A stretch of DNA of 64,000 nt, taken from the NCBI RefSeq assembly GCF_016009175.1, contig NZ_JADUCM010000005.1:1-64000 (forward strand), read 5' to 3'. This document shows positions 62,642 to 64,000 of the stretch, piece by piece. Both the position numbers and the translations under genes were made by a program. The stretch's first letter is position 1. The number at the start of each line of letters is the position of its first letter. Origin of the DNA: Pseudomonas alkylphenolica. Its GTDB lineage: Bacteria; Pseudomonadota; Gammaproteobacteria; Pseudomonadales; Pseudomonadaceae. The notes beneath the pieces are model-generated. The model had not been told where the DNA came from, ran no database searches, and was given only the letters and a program-made list of their open reading frames with translations.

Positions 62642-63094
62642 ATGGCAACGCTACTGGTGCTGCACGGCCCCAACCTGAACCTGCTCGGTACCCGTGAACC
62701 GGGTGTCTACGGCGCCGTTACCCTGGCCCAGATCAACCAGGACCTGGAGCAGCGCGCCCGCGCCGCCGGCCATCACCTGCAGTACCTGCAAAGCAATGCC
62801 GAGTACGAACTGATCGACCGCATCCATGCTGCGCGCAGCGAAGGCGTCGACTTTATCCTGATCAATCCGGCGGCTTTCACACATACAAGTGTCGCATTAC
62901 GTGACGCGTTGCTGGCGGTGAGCATCCCATTCATCGAAGTGCATCTGTCCAACGTGCACAAACGCGAACCTTTTCGCCATCACTCCTACTTTTCTGATGT
63001 CGCCGTAGGAGTGATTTGCGGCCTGGGCGCCAGCGGTTACCGGCTGGCCCTGGAGTCTGCCCTGGAACACCTGGCTGCTAACGCAAAGCCCTGA
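62642..63094 (+). CDS. aroQ: Type II 3-dehydroquinate dehydratase
   Basis: Protein of 150 aa, the usual dodecameric type II enzyme of the shikimate pathway. [18 protein letters not shown] carries the catalytic Tyr and Arg; [16 protein letters not shown] and the loop [17 protein letters not shown] with its histidines complete the site. A GGAAAC ribosome site precedes the ATG. It precedes accB by 98 bp, an arrangement fixed across Pseudomonas. Confidence 0.96.
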   Translation: MATLLVLHGPNLNLLGTREPGVYGAVTLAQINQDLEQRARAAGHHLQYLQSNAEYELIDRIHAARSEGVDFILINPAAFTHTSVALRDALLAVSIPFIEVHLSNVHKREPFRHHSYFSDVAVGVICGLGASGYRLALESALEHLAANAKP

Positions 63095-63192
63095 TGACGA
63101 GAACCTGGCCACCAGGCTAGGGCTCACAAGAAACGTTTACTTACACGTTTTTGTATTTACGCCCCTGACCGAACCTTGGGAGTTGATGATTA

Positions 63193-63648
63193 ATGGATAT
63201 CCGTAAAGTCAAGAAACTGATCGAACTGCTGGAAGAGTCTGGCATCGACGAGCTGGAGATCAAGGAAGGCGAGGAATCCGTACGGATCAGCCGTCACAGC
63301 AAGACCCCGGCCCAACAGTACTACGCACCTGCGCCAGTTGCTGCTGCCCCGGTTGCCGCGCCTGCCGCCGCCGCACCAGCCGCCGCCGAAGCCCCGGCCA
63401 CACCAAAACTGAACGGCACCGTTGCCCGTTCGCCAATGGTCGGTACTTTCTACCGCAAAGCTTCGCCTACCTCGCCAGCCTTCGTTGAAGTCGGCCAGAC
63501 CGTGAAGAAAGGCGACACCCTGTGCATCGTCGAAGCCATGAAGATGATGAACCACATCGAAGCTGAAACCAGCGGTGTGATCGAATCCATCCTGGTAGAA
63601 GACGGTCAGCCGGTTGAGTTCGACCAGCCGCTGTTCACCATCGTTTGA
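63193..63648 (+). CDS. accB: Biotin carboxyl carrier protein of acetyl-CoA carboxylase
   Basis: Protein of 151 aa. An N-terminal helical part ([20 protein letters not shown]) precedes an Ala/Pro-rich flexible arm (about 44-72) and the biotinyl domain with EAMKMMN, where Lys117 is biotinylated. It carries the carboxyl group between AccC and AccAD in the first step of fatty acid synthesis. GGGAG stands before the ATG; accC follows 17 bp later, so the two are in one operon. Confidence 0.96.
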   Translation: MDIRKVKKLIELLEESGIDELEIKEGEESVRISRHSKTPAQQYYAPAPVAAAPVAAPAAAAPAAAEAPATPKLNGTVARSPMVGTFYRKASPTSPAFVEVGQTVKKGDTLCIVEAMKMMNHIEAETSGVIESILVEDGQPVEFDQPLFTIV

Positions 63649-63665
63649 ACCGCGGAGAGCCAACG

Positions 63666-64000
63666 ATGTCTGCGAAGCTGGAAAAAGTCCTGATTGCCAA
63701 CCGCGGGGAAATTGCCCTGCGGATCCTGCGTGCCTGTAAAGAGCTGGGCATCAAGACCGTCGCCGTACACTCCACGGCTGACCGTGAACTGATGCACCTG
63801 GGCCTGGCCGACGAGTCGGTGTGCATTGGCCCCGCCTCCTCCAAGGACTCCTACCTGCACATTCCGGCGATCATCGCCGCCGCAGAAGTGACCGGTGCCA
63901 CCGCTATCCACCCGGGCTACGGCTTCCTCGCCGAAAACGCCGACTTCGCCGAACAGGTGGAGAACTCCGGCTTCGCCTTCATCGGCCCGAAAGCCGACAC
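63666..64000 (+). CDS. accC: Biotin carboxylase subunit of acetyl-CoA carboxylase (truncated by window end)
   Basis: The first 111 residues are present. The start ATG at 63666 follows [26 protein letters not shown] is the N-terminal biotin carboxylase fold and [15 protein letters not shown] is a hallmark of the family. It carboxylates AccB-bound biotin with ATP and bicarbonate. The rest of the gene lies beyond base 64000. Confidence 0.95.
   Translation, partial: MSAKLEKVLIANRGEIALRILRACKELGIKTVAVHSTADRELMHLGLADESVCIGPASSKDSYLHIPAIIAAAEVTGATAIHPGYGFLAENADFAEQVENSGFAFIGPKAD

Noticed and set aside
63131..63158. AAACGT/ACGTTT stem with a T-rich tail after aroQ
   Set aside because: The 6-bp stem is AT-rich and weak; it would also separate aroQ from accB, so it is not called.

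Overview
The window reads as chromosomal DNA of a fluorescent Pseudomonas, probably of the P. putida/P. fluorescens lineage. The evidence is high GC content, densely packed genes with many 1-14 nt overlaps, a Pseudomonas REP doublet, and a right-hand block in the same order as P. aeruginosa PA4838-PA4847 (MATE, speA, SUI1-like, Nudix, DUF2333, gcbA, ctpL, dsbD, aroQ, accB, accC). I see no insertion sequence, prophage, CRISPR array or tRNA gene, and no clearly broken gene.

Left part (0-24 kb). The first 210 bases hold two tandem sigma70 promoters pointing out of the window to the left. They look like the P1/P2 pair of an rRNA operon, shielded from mmsA by a strong terminator. Next come a beta-alanine/malonate-semialdehyde module (mmsA, bauA, divergent bauR), a TetR regulator with a YigZ protein, a gap with two perfect DnaA boxes, an SDR enzyme, a ChaA antiporter, an adenine-type deaminase, an ArsR regulator, an AT-rich gap, and a LysR regulator with a divergent zinc-type ADH. 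A Bcr/CflA transporter follows. The copper module is copZ, a small secreted protein, copA and cueR; both copZ and copA have a CueR-type promoter with a 19-bp spacer. After that come a RIO kinase, an AraC regulator, an SBF-like transporter, and a thiolase, long FabG and MaoC hydratase set that could together perform short beta-oxidation-like or reverse reactions. MazG-like and CmoM proteins close this part.

Central part (24.9-41.3 kb). This is an accessory Tad/Flp pilus locus. Two DUF4136 lipoproteins lead into tadG. Then come pprA with a TadE/F-like pseudopilin (minus strand), the prepilin peptidase fppA with the response regulator pprB (plus strand), the export operon rcpC-rcpA-tadZABCD-DUF3613 (minus strand), and divergent flp followed by a receiver-only protein that may share PprA input. 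Beyond it lies a TpsB-type outer-membrane transporter gene with no TpsA substrate in the window.

Right part (43-64 kb). pbpC and an alpha-2-macroglobulin lipoprotein form the usual periplasmic pair, with a small membrane protein between them. A MATE transporter and speA converge on a REPIN-like REP pair. The conserved block then runs from the SUI1-like factor through the Nudix and DUF2333 genes, the diguanylate cyclase GcbA, the CtpL-type chemoreceptor, DsbD, AroQ, AccB and the truncated AccC. A long inverted repeat precedes aroQ.

The main leads are the rearranged Tad/PprAB locus with its receiver-only protein, the neighbouring substrate-less TpsB, the unknown secreted protein between two CueR promoters, the DnaA-box gap, and the aroQ-leader inverted repeat. 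All family names come from reading motifs in the translated sequence; no database search was possible.
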